64,000 nt of DNA from Myxococcales bacterium (lineage in GTDB: Bacteria > Myxococcota_A > Polyangia > Polyangiales > Polyangiaceae): NCBI GenBank assembly GCA_016703425.1, contig JADJCA010000009.1, positions 558,001-622,000 on the forward strand, given 5' to 3'. How positions within the stretch are numbered: the stretch's first letter is position 1; every line of letters begins with the position of its first letter. A program made the translations under genes and the position numbers. Positions 49,192-58,072 of this stretch are shown piece by piece. The notes under the pieces are model-generated. The model was not told the origin of the DNA and did not search any database. It saw nothing but the letters and a program-made list of their open reading frames with translations.

Positions 49192-50457
49192 TCAGCGAGG
49201 GTTGTACGTGTTGTCCTCGTCGCCGATGACCGCGGCCACTTGGTTCGAGGGGAACTCGTCCAAGATCTGGTCGTAGGTCTTCGGCGCATCGGGGTTCGAG
49301 AGTGCACGGACGAGCTTGAAGCTCGTGGACTCGTCCCAAGGCCACTGCGACGGCAGCGCGTTGCCGATGAGGTCGAGGAACTTGGTGCCCTTCGGATCGG
49401 TGCGACCGTTGGCGGTGCGGCGGCGCTCGGTGAACGACGCGTCGACGTAGCCGAGGCTGTTGCAGCCGTCCAAGAACCAGATCTGGTACTGGCCGCGCTC
49501 CACGGCGCCGCGCGAGGTCACGGCCTTGATGTTCTTGCCGAGGCCCGAGTGGCCGTCGTACGTGACGATGTCGGCCTTCGCCGTCACCTCGTCGAAGCGG
49601 CGGTAGAACGACTCGTTGGCGTGCTCCATCTGGCTCACGAGCAAGAACGTGTGCTCGTAGTTCTTGCCGCTCACTTTGCCGGTCACGGTGACGTCACGCA
49701 GGACGAAGTCGTTGACCCCGCGAGACACCTCGCGCTCGTCGGTGATGAGCCCCTTCACGTCGCTGATGAAGCGCTCGAAGACGTGAACGCCCACGTCACC
49801 CGGACTGTCGGTCCAACCGTCGAGGCCAACCACGGTCACGACCTTCAAGAGGTCGTCTTCGTAGAGCTTGTTGTATTGGGGGTACTTGATCTCGGAGGAC
49901 ACGCCGGCGCTCGGGACGACGCGCGCGCGGACGGCGACAACATCCGCGTCGAGCGTGCAGCCTTCCACGCCGGGGTCGAAGTCGTGCCAGAAGGTGGCTT
50001 GGCCGTATTCGTTCTTGCCGCAGCGTCCGTCGTATTTGGCGTTGAACGCGTCGAGCGACGCCTGATCGACCTGCCGCGGGTAGGCCACGCGATACTCCGT
50101 GGGCTGGCGCGTCCGTGCGGGCCACAGGACCGGGAGCTCGGCCTTGTACTTGATCTTCTGCAGACCCTCGCCGGCGGGCTCGCTCTTCACGCCCTTGAGC
50201 TTCACGTACCCGGGGCGCGAGTTGCCGCCCAAGTGGGTGAGGCGGCCTTCGGTGTAATAGAGCTGCGTGATGATCGCCTGCCGCGCGACGACGGTGCTCG
50301 GCGCGATGACCTCGCCCTCGAACTGAAAGTCGAGGAAGGTCGCCTCGTCGCTCGTCAGCTCACCAAACGCGTCGGTCCCTTCATCGTTGGATGGCGCGGC
50401 CGAACAGCCAAACGCGACAAGAGCGGGGACGATTCCAAGGAGCGCTTTGCGGAGCAT
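49192..50457 (-). CDS. Predicted lipoprotein, unknown function
   Basis: 421 residues from ATG 50457. Lipobox AFGCSAAPS. The mature part is mixed alpha/beta, with a Cys pair (RCGKNEYGQATFWHDFDPG; GCTLDADVVAVRARVV) and a later segment ITYDGHSGLG-like (IVTYDGHSGLGKNIKAVTSR) and DGCNSLGYVD that resembles a caspase/clan-CD-like His...Cys pair: GH in DGHSGLG and C in LDGCNSLG. This would fit a peptidase C13/C14-like fold, but it is only a motif-level hint. Convergent with the Mur-like gene, 24 bases apart. Confidence 0.5.
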   Translation of the reverse strand: MLRKALLGIVPALVAFGCSAAPSNDEGTDAFGELTSDEATFLDFQFEGEVIAPSTVVARQAIITQLYYTEGRLTHLGGNSRPGYVKLKGVKSEPAGEGLQKIKYKAELPVLWPARTRQPTEYRVAYPRQVDQASLDAFNAKYDGRCGKNEYGQATFWHDFDPGVEGCTLDADVVAVRARVVPSAGVSSEIKYPQYNKLYEDDLLKVVTVVGLDGWTDSPGDVGVHVFERFISDVKGLITDEREVSRGVNDFVLRDVTVTGKVSGKNYEHTFLLVSQMEHANESFYRRFDEVTAKADIVTYDGHSGLGKNIKAVTSRGAVERGQYQIWFLDGCNSLGYVDASFTERRRTANGRTDPKGTKFLDLIGNALPSQWPWDESTSFKLVRALSNPDAPKTYDQILDEFPSNQVAAVIGDEDNTYNPR

Positions 50458-50588
50458 GCGCCCACGTCTGCAGGGGCCATGCCGTGCGCCGGCGCCTGAA
50501 AACCTAGTGTGGGCGCCTGTCGGCAGCGCCAAGTGGATCCCTCCTGGTCCATCCTTGTCCGGCGCATGAGGCGTAAGAGCAGGGCCGA

Positions 50589-52355
50589 TCAGGAGCGCTT
50601 CCGGCCCCGAAGGCCAACGCCAGCGAGGCCCACGAACGTCGCGATGGCGGCGGCCCAACCGAGGGGACTCGGACCGAAGCGCTCGTTGGGCGGCGCAGCT
50701 TTTGGGCCCCGGATGATCTCGAAGAGCTCTCGCCGCGCCTTGCGCCAGTCGTCGGCGTCGCTCGACCAGGCCGCCGGTACGCGCTGCACCTCGCGAAGCG
50801 CACCGGGGATCATCCGGCGCACGAGCGCGTCGGCGCGGAGCGGATCCCGCTCCTTGGCGAGCTGAATGTATCCTGCATCGAGGACGCCGCGGCGGAGGTT
50901 CTTGAGGCGCACCGAGGGGTAGAAGGCGTCTTCGTTGAAGCTCGTCATGCCGTGGAGCTGCTTGCCGGGGTAGACGAGGTTGCCGTCGCCCATGGCGTAG
51001 TCGCCGTCGGCGTTGTGAAACGTCTCGGCGACGACGTACGGATCCCAGCCGACGGCGCCCCCCTGCCCGCCTCGGTTCTGATCGAGCACGTAGGTCGACT
51101 CCCAATAGAACCATCGCTCGACGCGGTAGCGTTCGCTGATCCACGCGTTGGCGCGAAGATCCGTCGCCGGCACGTCGAGCATGAGCGGCCCCGCGTGAGG
51201 GCGGAGGCCGTTGTAGGCCCACACGAGCTTTCCCTGCGCGCGCGCCGCGTCGGCGGCGAAGGCGTCGTACGACGTGGCCGGCAGCATCGTCAGCTCGGCC
51301 GCTTGGCGAAGCGGCGATTCGTGACACGTCGCGCCCACCTTCACGTGTCGCCTGGCGGGTGAGCCTTCGAGGAGCGCACGCCACCGGCTTGCGCGCGGAC
51401 TTTTGCAGTCCTCGTCGACGGCGTAGAGGAACACGGTGGTCGAGGGCAGCGCGCCGGCCTTCTCGATGCGTTCGACGAACTGCTCCACGATCTTGAGGCC
51501 CGGCGGCGTTGGCTCACCGAGGGAGCCGTAGGCACCGATGGCGAAGACGCCTTCGCCGACGCCAACGCCGGGCCCGCGGTACGCGGGAGGTCGATAGAGA
51601 TCGCCGCGCAAGGCCTCGAGATCGAGGTCGATGGCGTCGGGCGTGCGGCGCTCCGCGAAGGCGCTCAGGTGGTGCTCGTGAAAGAGGCGACGCAGCGAGG
51701 GCTCGGCGGCGCGACTCCCCATGCGCTTGTCGAGCGTCGACGGATCGTAGAAGAGCGAGACCTTCGCCGCCATGTACGGCAACGCCGACGCGCCGACCTC
51801 GAGGCGCAGCGCGCGTCGCGCCACGATGCCTGTCGTGGAGGAGACGAGGAGCTCTCCGTCGTAGGCGCCGGCGGCGGTGGACTCGGGGACGTGAAGGTCA
51901 ACCCACAGCGCTCCGCGCGCGCCACGCTCCAAGTCGAGCGGGCTCGGCACGAGGGCGTCGGCCAAAAGCCCGACGAACGCATCGGCCAGCGGGGCGGCCT
52001 CTTTGGTGAACGCGAGGGAGCCCGGCTCGCGGTCGTTGCCGCTCGGCCTCTTCACGTGAACGAAGCGTTGCGAGAACGACGCGGCCTCAACGGTCGGCGC
52101 CTTCGGAAACACGATCTCGACGTGCAGCCCCGAGAGCGCCTCGTCGGCGTCGACGACGAGTTCGAGGCCCAGGGTCTCGCCGCGGAGCGCAAACTGCTCG
52201 ATGGGGCCGTCGGACCAGGGCGACTTGGGCAGCGGCCGCTCACGCTCACCGCGGAGCTTCACGCCGTCGTCGAAGACCGTCACGCGCGGCGCGCCTTCCG
52301 CCACGAGCGGGAGCAGCACGAGCGCGCACGTCAAAAACAGCGGGAGACGCTTCAT
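50589..52355 (-). CDS. DUF4091 glycosidase-like exported protein
   Basis: 588 residues from ATG 52355, signal peptide ending near AEGA/PR. A beta-rich N-terminal part (FALRGETLGLELVVDADEAL) is followed by a TIM-barrel-like middle and the DUF4091 tail (YAMGDGNLVYPGKQLHG; SVRLKNLRRGVLDAGYIQLA), a family near glycoside hydrolases. A C-terminal membrane helix plus basic residues (about 560-588) would anchor it. Its ATG overlaps the stop of the desulfhydrase gene (ATGA), so they form an operon. Confidence 0.72.
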   Translation of the reverse strand: MKRLPLFLTCALVLLPLVAEGAPRVTVFDDGVKLRGERERPLPKSPWSDGPIEQFALRGETLGLELVVDADEALSGLHVEIVFPKAPTVEAASFSQRFVHVKRPSGNDREPGSLAFTKEAAPLADAFVGLLADALVPSPLDLERGARGALWVDLHVPESTAAGAYDGELLVSSTTGIVARRALRLEVGASALPYMAAKVSLFYDPSTLDKRMGSRAAEPSLRRLFHEHHLSAFAERRTPDAIDLDLEALRGDLYRPPAYRGPGVGVGEGVFAIGAYGSLGEPTPPGLKIVEQFVERIEKAGALPSTTVFLYAVDEDCKSPRASRWRALLEGSPARRHVKVGATCHESPLRQAAELTMLPATSYDAFAADAARAQGKLVWAYNGLRPHAGPLMLDVPATDLRANAWISERYRVERWFYWESTYVLDQNRGGQGGAVGWDPYVVAETFHNADGDYAMGDGNLVYPGKQLHGMTSFNEDAFYPSVRLKNLRRGVLDAGYIQLAKERDPLRADALVRRMIPGALREVQRVPAAWSSDADDWRKARRELFEIIRGPKAAPPNERFGPSPLGWAAAIATFVGLAGVGLRGRKRS

Positions 52356-53397
52356 CGAAAGAGCCTTTCGAGCTCGGGCGGAAGCTCCGGCGGCGCGCCC
52401 ACGAGCAGCGGCTCGAGCGGTGCGCTCGAGAGCGTGTGCCAGTAAAGGAGCGGCTCCCCGTCTCCCGAGTCTCCCGAGACTCCCGAGACGGGCGTAGAGG
52501 CCGTCGGCTCCGTGCCTTCGAGGGCTGACAGCACCGCGGCGAAACATTTCGCCGTGTACGTGGGATCGAGCGTGATGCCGACGCTGCGCGCGGCGCGCGT
52601 CGCGGCCGCGCCGGCGTCTGTCGCGTGCCCGTAGCCTTTGCCGAGGAAGTCCCTCGAAAAGGTGAGGCGCTCGAGCGCCGCCTTCGTGAGGCGCGCCCGC
52701 GCGCGTCGGGTGCGATCAGCGCGGCGACGCGCCCGAGAAGCCAACGCGCATACTTGCGGATCACCGCGGCGGGGTCGGCGATGCACACGCCAACGACGCG
52801 GGTCTTGAGCTTGGTTTGGGCGAGACCAAGCGCGAGACCGACGGCCGTACCGCCGGAGCCCAAGGTCACGAAGATGCGCGACGGCTCCGGCAGCTCGCCG
52901 GCTTCGACTTGGCGCGCAAGCTCGTGCGCCGCGTCGACGTAGCCGCGGGTCCCGGGAATGTCGGAGCCGCCTACCGCCACGAAGGTCGTCGCGTCATCGC
53001 GAAGCGCCGCAAGCTTCGCGCCCGCGGTCACCCAATTCGACGCGACGTGAGGCCGAAGGCCCTGCGCCAACGCCGCGCGAAGGTTCGTCGGGCCGGCGGG
53101 CGTCTTCGGCTGGGGCACGAGCACCGCATGGACCTCGAAGCCCGCGCGTTGGCCAAAGAGCGCCGTCGCGAGCACGTGGTGGCTCCCCGCCGCGCCGACC
53201 GTCAGGAGCTTGCGATGCCCCTTCTGGGCGGCCTCTTGAAGGACGTGCTCGAGCTTCCGCACCTTGTTGCCGCCGTAGTCGGCGTGGGTCACGTCGTCGC
53301 GCTTTATCCACAGGGCATTCGCCCCCGAACCGGCCCCCGAACCAACCAGCACGCGCTCCACGGGCGTCGGGTACGAGCCGATGGGCCAGGAAGTCAT
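52352..53397 (-). pseudogene. D-cysteine desulfhydrase/ACC deaminase family, frameshifted
   Basis: PLP-dependent enzyme that would split D-cysteine into pyruvate, H2S and ammonia. Frame A (ATG 53397) has the PLP Lys motif YGGNKVRKLEH, AAGSHHVLATALFGQRAGF and GSGGTAVGLALG, and reads to APDARGR near 52705. Frame B then takes over: LTKAALERLTFSRDFLGKGY, LDPTYTAKCFAAVLSALEG and LLYWHTLSSAPLEPLL, ending at 52352. The total is one base short of full frame (1046 bases), so a single G or C lost in the GCGCGCGGGCGCGCC run explains it. Possibly a sequencing error. The correct end overlaps the DUF4091 start. Confidence 0.82.
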
Positions 53398-53517
53398 CGG
53401 ACGAAACCTTCCTGAAACGTGAGCCTTGCTACGCCTGGCGTCGCGTTCGGCCGCGGCGCGCAAGCGCCCGCTCCGGCGCCGGCCCGGGAAGACTTCGAGA
53501 GATCCGAGAGAGCAGCC

Positions 53518-53856
53518 ATGAAGAAGGTCGAAGCAGTCATCAAGCCCTTCAAGCTCGATGAGGTCAAAGACGCCCTCGCCGAAGTTGGCGTGCAGGGCAT
53601 GACCGTCACCGAAGTTAAGGGATTTGGGCGCACGGGAGGCAAAAAGGAGGTCTACCGCGGCTCCGCCTACGTCGTCGACTTCGTTCCCAAGGTGAAGGTC
53701 GAGGTCGTCGTGCCCGACGAGCTCGTGCAGGACGTGCTCGACGCCATCGAAAAGTCGGCCAAGACGGGCCGCATCGGCGACGGGAAAATTTTCGTTTCGT
53801 CGATCGAAGAGGCGGTGCGCATTCGCACCGGCGAACGCGGACGAGACGCCATCTGA
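53518..53856 (+). CDS. glnB: PII nitrogen regulatory protein
   Basis: 112 residues from ATG 53518. The start MKKVEAVIKPFKLDEVKDAL, the T-loop with Tyr46 and Tyr51 (EVYRGSAYVVDFVPK), the B-loop (TGRIGDGKIFVSS) and the C-loop are all present. The trimer senses ATP/ADP and 2-oxoglutarate; T-loop Tyr51 is there for uridylylation. glnA follows 65 bases later, so they are co-transcribed, with a hairpin in the gap. GlnK is not distinguishable from GlnB here, but glnA linkage favours GlnB. Confidence 0.94.
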   Translation: MKKVEAVIKPFKLDEVKDALAEVGVQGMTVTEVKGFGRTGGKKEVYRGSAYVVDFVPKVKVEVVVPDELVQDVLDAIEKSAKTGRIGDGKIFVSSIEEAVRIRTGERGRDAI

Positions 53857-53873
53857 GAGAGTTTCACGTTTTT

Positions 53874-53899
53874 GGGGGCGCCTCCGAACATGGCGCCCC
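53874..53899 (+). promoter_or_regulatory. Stem-loop between glnB and glnA
   Basis: Perfect 8-base arms GGGGCGCC and GGCGCCCC around a 9-base loop, preceded (not followed) by a U-run. It is not a terminator in either direction. It could tune the glnB:glnA ratio by mRNA processing or stability. Confidence 0.5.
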
Positions 53900-53921
53900 G
53901 CGGAAGGACGGAGAGGAAGCC

Positions 53922-55337
53922 ATGAAGGTCAAGGAAGTCATCGAGCTCGCGAAGAAGAACAACGTCCAATTCGTCGACCTGAAGTTCATCGACTTCCCGG
54001 GTGTGTGGCAACACACGACGATCCCCGTCTCGCGCCTCGACGAAGCGCTCTTCGAGGACGGCATCGGCTTCGACGGCTCGTCGATCCGTGGCTGGCAGCC
54101 GATCAACGCGTCGGACATGTTGATCATCCCCGATCCGTCGACGGCGAAGATCGATCCGTTCCACAAGTACCCGACGCTGCACCTCGTCTGTTCGGTCTTC
54201 GATCCGATCACCAAGCAGCCCTACTCGCGCGATCCGCGGCACATCGCCAAGAAGGCCGTCGCGTACATGCGCCAGACGGGCATCGCCGACACCTGCTTCA
54301 TGGGCCCCGAGGCGGAGTTCTTCGTCTTCGACGACGTGCGCTTCGATCAGTCGCAGCCCAACTGCGGCTTCTACTTCCTAGACAGCGCCGAGGGCGCCTG
54401 GAACAGCGGCCGCGAGGAGTACCCGAACCTCGGTTACAAGGTTCGTCACAAGGAAGGCTACTTCCCCGTGTCGCCCACCGACACGCTCGGCGACTTGCGC
54501 GCCGAGATGATGACGACGCTCATGGAGACGGGCGTGGAGGTCGAGGTCGGTCACCACGAGGTCGCCTCCGGCGGCCAGTGCGAGCTCGGCGTTCGCTTCG
54601 CGCCGCTGCTCGAGTGCGCCGACCAGCTCATGTGGTTCAAGTACGTCGTCAAGAACGTCGCGCGGCGCAACGGCAAGAGCGCCACGTTCATGCCGAAGCC
54701 GCTCTTCGGCGACAACGGCTCGGGCATGCACACGCACCAGTCGCTGTGGTTCGAGGGCAAGCCGCTCTTCGGCGGCGACGGCTACGCGGGCCTCAGCGAC
54801 ACGGCGCTCCACTACATCGGCGGCGTCTTGAAGCACGCGAAGACCATCGCCGCGCTCACCAACCCGACGACGAACTCTTACCGACGCTTGGTGCCGGGCT
54901 TCGAAGCGCCGGTCAACCTCGCGTACTCGAGCCGCAACCGTTCGGCGTCGATCCGCATCCCAATCAGCGGGCCGTCACCGAAGGCGCGCCGCATCGAGGT
55001 TCGCTTCCCCGATCCGAGCTGCAACCCGTACCTCGCCTTCAGCGCCATGCTCATGGCCGGCTTGGACGGCGTGCAGAACAAGATTCACCCCGGCGAGCCC
55101 ATGGACAAGGACATCTACGCGCTCAGCCCCGAAGAGCTCAAAGACATCCCGCAGATGCCCGGCGGTCTCGAAGACGCGCTCGGCGCCCTCGAGCGCGATC
55201 ACGAGTTCTTGCTCCGCGGCGACGTCTTCACGCGCGACGCCGTTCACGAGTGGCTCGACTACAAGCGGACCAAGGAGCTGAACCCGATCCGCATGCGGCC
55301 CACGCCGCACGAGTTCTTCCTCTACTACGACATCTGA
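53922..55337 (+). CDS. glnA: Glutamine synthetase, type I
   Basis: 471 residues, the GSI length. It makes glutamine from glutamate, ammonia and ATP. Motifs: the beta-Grasp start KVKEVIELAKKNNVQFVDLK, the GSI signature FDGSSIRGW, EAEFFVFD, GHHEVASGGQCELG, FMPKPLFGDNGSGMHTHQSL, and the adenylylation loop with Tyr in KDIYALSPEELKDIP. This Tyr suggests control by GlnE-type adenylylation as well as by GlnB. It is followed by an intrinsic terminator. Confidence 0.97.
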   Translation: MKVKEVIELAKKNNVQFVDLKFIDFPGVWQHTTIPVSRLDEALFEDGIGFDGSSIRGWQPINASDMLIIPDPSTAKIDPFHKYPTLHLVCSVFDPITKQPYSRDPRHIAKKAVAYMRQTGIADTCFMGPEAEFFVFDDVRFDQSQPNCGFYFLDSAEGAWNSGREEYPNLGYKVRHKEGYFPVSPTDTLGDLRAEMMTTLMETGVEVEVGHHEVASGGQCELGVRFAPLLECADQLMWFKYVVKNVARRNGKSATFMPKPLFGDNGSGMHTHQSLWFEGKPLFGGDGYAGLSDTALHYIGGVLKHAKTIAALTNPTTNSYRRLVPGFEAPVNLAYSSRNRSASIRIPISGPSPKARRIEVRFPDPSCNPYLAFSAMLMAGLDGVQNKIHPGEPMDKDIYALSPEELKDIPQMPGGLEDALGALERDHEFLLRGDVFTRDAVHEWLDYKRTKELNPIRMRPTPHEFFLYYDI

Positions 55338-55364
55338 CGAACGCCGCTCGCGACGCGAAGCGAA

Positions 55365-55402
55365 GAGCCCCGGCGCCATTGGCTCCGGGGCTCTCGTCAT
55401 TT
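55365..55402 (+). terminator. Intrinsic terminator of glnBA
   Basis: GAGCCCCGG-C-GCC / GGC-T-CCGGGGCTC with a 3-base loop at 55365-55393, followed by TCGTCATTT. Stem of 12 pairs with one mismatch; moderate U-tract. Confidence 0.75.
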
Positions 55403-55609
55403 GGGCGAGGCACAAGGTCGCGTTCCCCGTAGCCGCGTTCGAGAGGACGTCCCCCGCCGAGCAGCCTCGCAAGATCAGCGTGAAGGGCGACGGCCCCACC
55501 AAGGCTCGCTCATCATTCCGGCCTCGCCTTGCCCGCAGAACACCACGCTCGCGGCCTTTGCGCTAGCTGATCTGCGAACGCAGGGCTAGCTTTCCCCGAG
55601 AAGGCTCCC

Positions 55610-56329
55610 ATGGGCATGCGCTTCGTCAGGTCTTTCGGAGCCGCCCTCGTCGCGGCGGTCGTCATTGCCACCTTGGCGGGCGCACAGTCGAACCCGTCGC
55701 TCGCCACCTGGATCGCCGCGCCCGGCACGACCGACTATGCCGACGGCGGGAGATTGCTGTCCGACGAATTGAAGTCCTTGATTGCCAAAGGCGACCAGCT
55801 CAAGAGCCTGAGTTCCATCGTCGCTTCGACGCGCCAGAAAATGGCGTTGGTGGCGGCGCAACGCTCCCGAGTCGCACAGCAGGCGGCCACGCTGCGCAGC
55901 GAGCTGGCCCAGCTGGACCCGGAGCAGGACTCCGCAGCCGCAGCGAGGGCGCGCCTCAACAAAGCCATTGCCACGCTAGAGGCCTCCATCTCCGAGCTAG
56001 ACAAGTCCATCGCGGCGCTCGCGGCGCAGATCAATGTCATCACGCGTGACATCGATAACCTGGCGGCAAGCATCGCCGCGCTTGAAGCGAAGCTCAACGA
56101 AGCCGAGGCGCGAGCCACGCGCGACAAGTCGGCGAAGGACTCGAAAGCCGAGCACAAGAAGCAGGCTAGCGACTTCGTCGATCTCGTGCGCCGCGTCCGG
56201 GTCGCAGCCGTCGCCGCGCGCACCCAGGTCGTGCCGCCGGGCGCGCCTCCCACCGCCCCGGCCGCGTCATCCTCCTCGTCCCCGACACCTCCGCCGCCAG
56301 CGGGCACCTCGAGCGCCGCCCCGAGGTAG
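55610..56329 (+). CDS. Exported coiled-coil protein
   Basis: 239 residues. Signal peptide to about residue 25 (LAGA/QS). Residues about 45-190 are long heptad-rich helices (RSRVAQQAATLRSELAQLDP; LEASISELDKSIAALAAQIN; IDNLAASIAALEAKLNEAEA), then a Pro/Ala/Ser tail. Such proteins often span the periplasm or scaffold the envelope. Codon use is a little less biased than in the core genes. Start at 55610 or 55616 (second ATG). Confidence 0.65.
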   Translation: MGMRFVRSFGAALVAAVVIATLAGAQSNPSLATWIAAPGTTDYADGGRLLSDELKSLIAKGDQLKSLSSIVASTRQKMALVAAQRSRVAQQAATLRSELAQLDPEQDSAAAARARLNKAIATLEASISELDKSIAALAAQINVITRDIDNLAASIAALEAKLNEAEARATRDKSAKDSKAEHKKQASDFVDLVRRVRVAAVAARTQVVPPGAPPTAPAASSSSSPTPPPPAGTSSAAPR

Positions 56330-56416
56330 ATACCTCGCCTGGCTTGCTCCCAGGGCGGAGCGCGGAGACCTCTGCGACGCGCTTGCGCCGCTTCACTAGT
56401 GTAATACACTTTCCTC

Positions 56417-56686
56417 GTGCGCTATGTCTGGGACCCGACGAAAGCTCGCGCGAACCGGAAGAAGCACGGCATCCCCTTTGAAGAGGCGGTCACGTCCTTC
56501 GCCGACCCGCTTGCCATCATCGTGGATGACGACGCCCATCCAGAGCGGGCGCTCCTCATCGGCATGTCCTTTACCGAGCGCGTGCTCGTCACGGTCTTCA
56601 TCGAGAGGCACGACGACGAGATCCGGCTCATCAGCGCGCGGATGGCTACCCGTGCAGAACGGAGGCGTTATGAAGAAGGCGACTAA
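56417..56686 (+). CDS. brnT: BrnT-family toxin (RelE-like ribonuclease)
   Basis: 89 residues from GTG 56417. It opens with RYVWDPTKARANRKKHGIPF (the BrnT signature WDxxKxxxNxxKHGxxF), then FEEAVTSFADPLAIIV and ISARMATRAERRRYEE, containing the catalytic His, Arg and Glu positions. It is a ribosome-independent RNase that halts growth until BrnA neutralises it. The antitoxin gene overlaps by 17 bases, toxin first as usual for brnTA. Confidence 0.9.
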   Translation: MRYVWDPTKARANRKKHGIPFEEAVTSFADPLAIIVDDDAHPERALLIGMSFTERVLVTVFIERHDDEIRLISARMATRAERRRYEEGD

Positions 56687-56996
56687 GACCAAGCCGAAGA
56701 GCAAGCATCAGGAGCCCTCGAAGGCGTCTCTCAAGGACATCCCGGAGGTGGACTTCACCAAGGTTCGGGCGCGTTCGAATCCCTACGCTGCGCGCATCGC
56801 GAAGGAAGGGATCACCGTCCAGGTCGGGCGCGGTCGTCCACGCAAGCTCGAAGAGGTCGGAGGCACCTCGCCGCGATCGGTCCGCTTTCCCGACGATGTC
56901 TGGGAGAAGCTCGAACGGCGCGCGAAGAAGGAGGGCATCTCGCTCCATGCCGCGCTGAGGCGGGCGATCCTCGCCTGGCTCGACCACGCTGCGTGA
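56670..56996 (+). CDS. brnA: BrnA-family antitoxin (ribbon-helix-helix)
   Basis: 108 residues from ATG 56670, with the Shine-Dalgarno GGAGG at 56661-56665 inside brnT. A basic disordered N-terminus is followed by IPEVDFTKVRARSNPYAARI, and the RHH DNA-binding part at the end reads PRSVRFPDDVWEKLERRAKK then EGISLHAALRRAILAWLDH. It binds BrnT and represses the brnTA promoter. Confidence 0.9.
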   Translation: MKKATKTKPKSKHQEPSKASLKDIPEVDFTKVRARSNPYAARIAKEGITVQVGRGRPRKLEEVGGTSPRSVRFPDDVWEKLERRAKKEGISLHAALRRAILAWLDHAA

Positions 56997-57004
56997 GTGC
57001 GTGC

Positions 57005-57129
57005 TCATCTCCGCCTCGGAGAGCCCGGCAGCGAGGTTGTCGAGCACGACGGAGACGGGGACCCGAGTGCCCTTGATCTAGCTTCTCCGCCACCTTGGGC
57101 GAAATGTTCTCATCGAGCAGAAGCTTCAC
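57005..57129 (-). pseudogene. Chimeric toxin-antitoxin remnant (DUF5615 start, DUF433 end)
   Basis: From GTG 57129 the frame starts as a DUF5615 PIN-like toxin (KLLLDENISPKVAEKLD, about 18 codons, residues DEN being the acidic PIN site) and then breaks. In a different frame, about 57075-57005, comes GTRVPVSVVLDNLAAGLSEA, the conserved end of a DUF433 antitoxin. The two parts come from different genes, so a deletion joined them. It overlaps the end of the complete DUF433-type gene at 57110. Confidence 0.65.
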
Positions 57130-57658
57130 GAGGGCGACCGACTCGCGGGTAAGCGAGCGCGTAAAGCCTCGCAAACTCGAGGTCTTCGTCCTTGAGGTAG
57201 GGGTAGTCCTCGCGCACGTGCGCGGGCGACGCGCCCTTCAGCAACATGCCGCCGACTTGGCGAACGGCGAGGCGACTCTTTGAGAAGACCGGCTCTCCTC
57301 CCAAGACGCGTTCGTCGACGGCGAGCTTCGCTTTCCACGCCTCGAAGCGTTCGAGCTTTCGCTTCACGTCGCTCACGATGTCGCCGAGCTTGAGCTCGGT
57401 GATGGCGCTTAGCGCGAGGCGAGCGGGAGGAGGCTTCGCCTTGAGAGCGTCGCGGATGAGAAGGTAGAGCTTCTTCCGGTCTTCCACGCCGAGGTCGAAA
57501 CCAAGCTCGGCCACGGCTCGAAAGTAGACCACCGCAGGAAGCTCGAAGCGCGGCGGGCTCGCCGAGCCGAAGAAGCCGTACTCCACGTCCTTCCGCACGC
57601 GGCGCTCTTCGAGCCCGGTGAACGCGACGACTTCGGCGGCGGAGAGGGCCTTCGGCAT
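57110..57658 (-). CDS. DUF433-domain antitoxin-like protein with N-terminal DNA-binding part
   Basis: 182 residues from ATG 57658. The N-terminal 60 residues look like a MerR-type helix-turn-helix (SAAEVVAFTGLEERRVRKDV). The C-terminal 65 are DUF433 (VLGGEPVFSKSRLAVRQVGG; HVREDYPYLKDEDLEFARLY). DUF433 proteins are the antitoxin partners of DUF5615 PIN-like toxins, and a truncated DUF5615 follows with a 20-base overlap. It may now be an orphan antitoxin. Confidence 0.72.
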   Translation of the reverse strand: MPKALSAAEVVAFTGLEERRVRKDVEYGFFGSASPPRFELPAVVYFRAVAELGFDLGVEDRKKLYLLIRDALKAKPPPARLALSAITELKLGDIVSDVKRKLERFEAWKAKLAVDERVLGGEPVFSKSRLAVRQVGGMLLKGASPAHVREDYPYLKDEDLEFARLYALAYPRVGRPREASAR

Positions 57659-57779
57659 AATTCTTTCCTGTACAGGGAACAGTATAGGGCCCCCGTTGGT
57701 CGTAGCAAGCGCTGGGGTCCCGCGACCGTAGCCCAAGCCCGAGAACGCCACGTCGGGCGCGATGGGTCGGCCATCGCGT

Positions 57780-58072
57780 GAGGCGTGCGGAATCGCGGCC
57801 GGGCCAGAGCCAGCGACGCAAACGAAGCGGCGAGAGCAGCGCCGCGCGTGCGCCGTAGAGGAAGCGTGTGGCGGCCTTGATCGTCGCGAGGTTCGGCCAG
57901 CGCTCGCGCGGCGCGCGCGCGAAGTCGAAGCGCGACCCGAGCTCATCGAAGACGAACCCGAAGCGGAGGCCGAACGTGCGCGCATACGCTCGACGAGGCG
58001 GTGAAGCTCGATCCACGCATGGCTCACGCTCTGCCCGCGACCGATTCGGCGATACGTATTGAAGAAGCTCAC
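57780..58072 (-). pseudogene. Probable frameshifted hypothetical gene
   Basis: In the gap 57659-58127 the minus strand codes SFFNTYRRIGRGQSVSHAWI then ELHRLVERMR from GTG 58072 in one frame. It then switches near 57985 to another frame with strong codon bias: TFGLRFGFVFDELGSRFDFA, then PNLATIKAATRFLYGARAAL. The end is unclear. No family is recognised. A one-base change would join the parts into about 95 residues. Confidence 0.4.

Noticed and set aside
53398..53517. Sigma-54 promoter for glnBA
   Set aside because: No TGGC-N8-TTGC match with correct spacing was found in the gap.
55401..55589. 62-codon ORF after glnA
   Set aside because: It starts inside the glnA terminator region and has poor codon bias.
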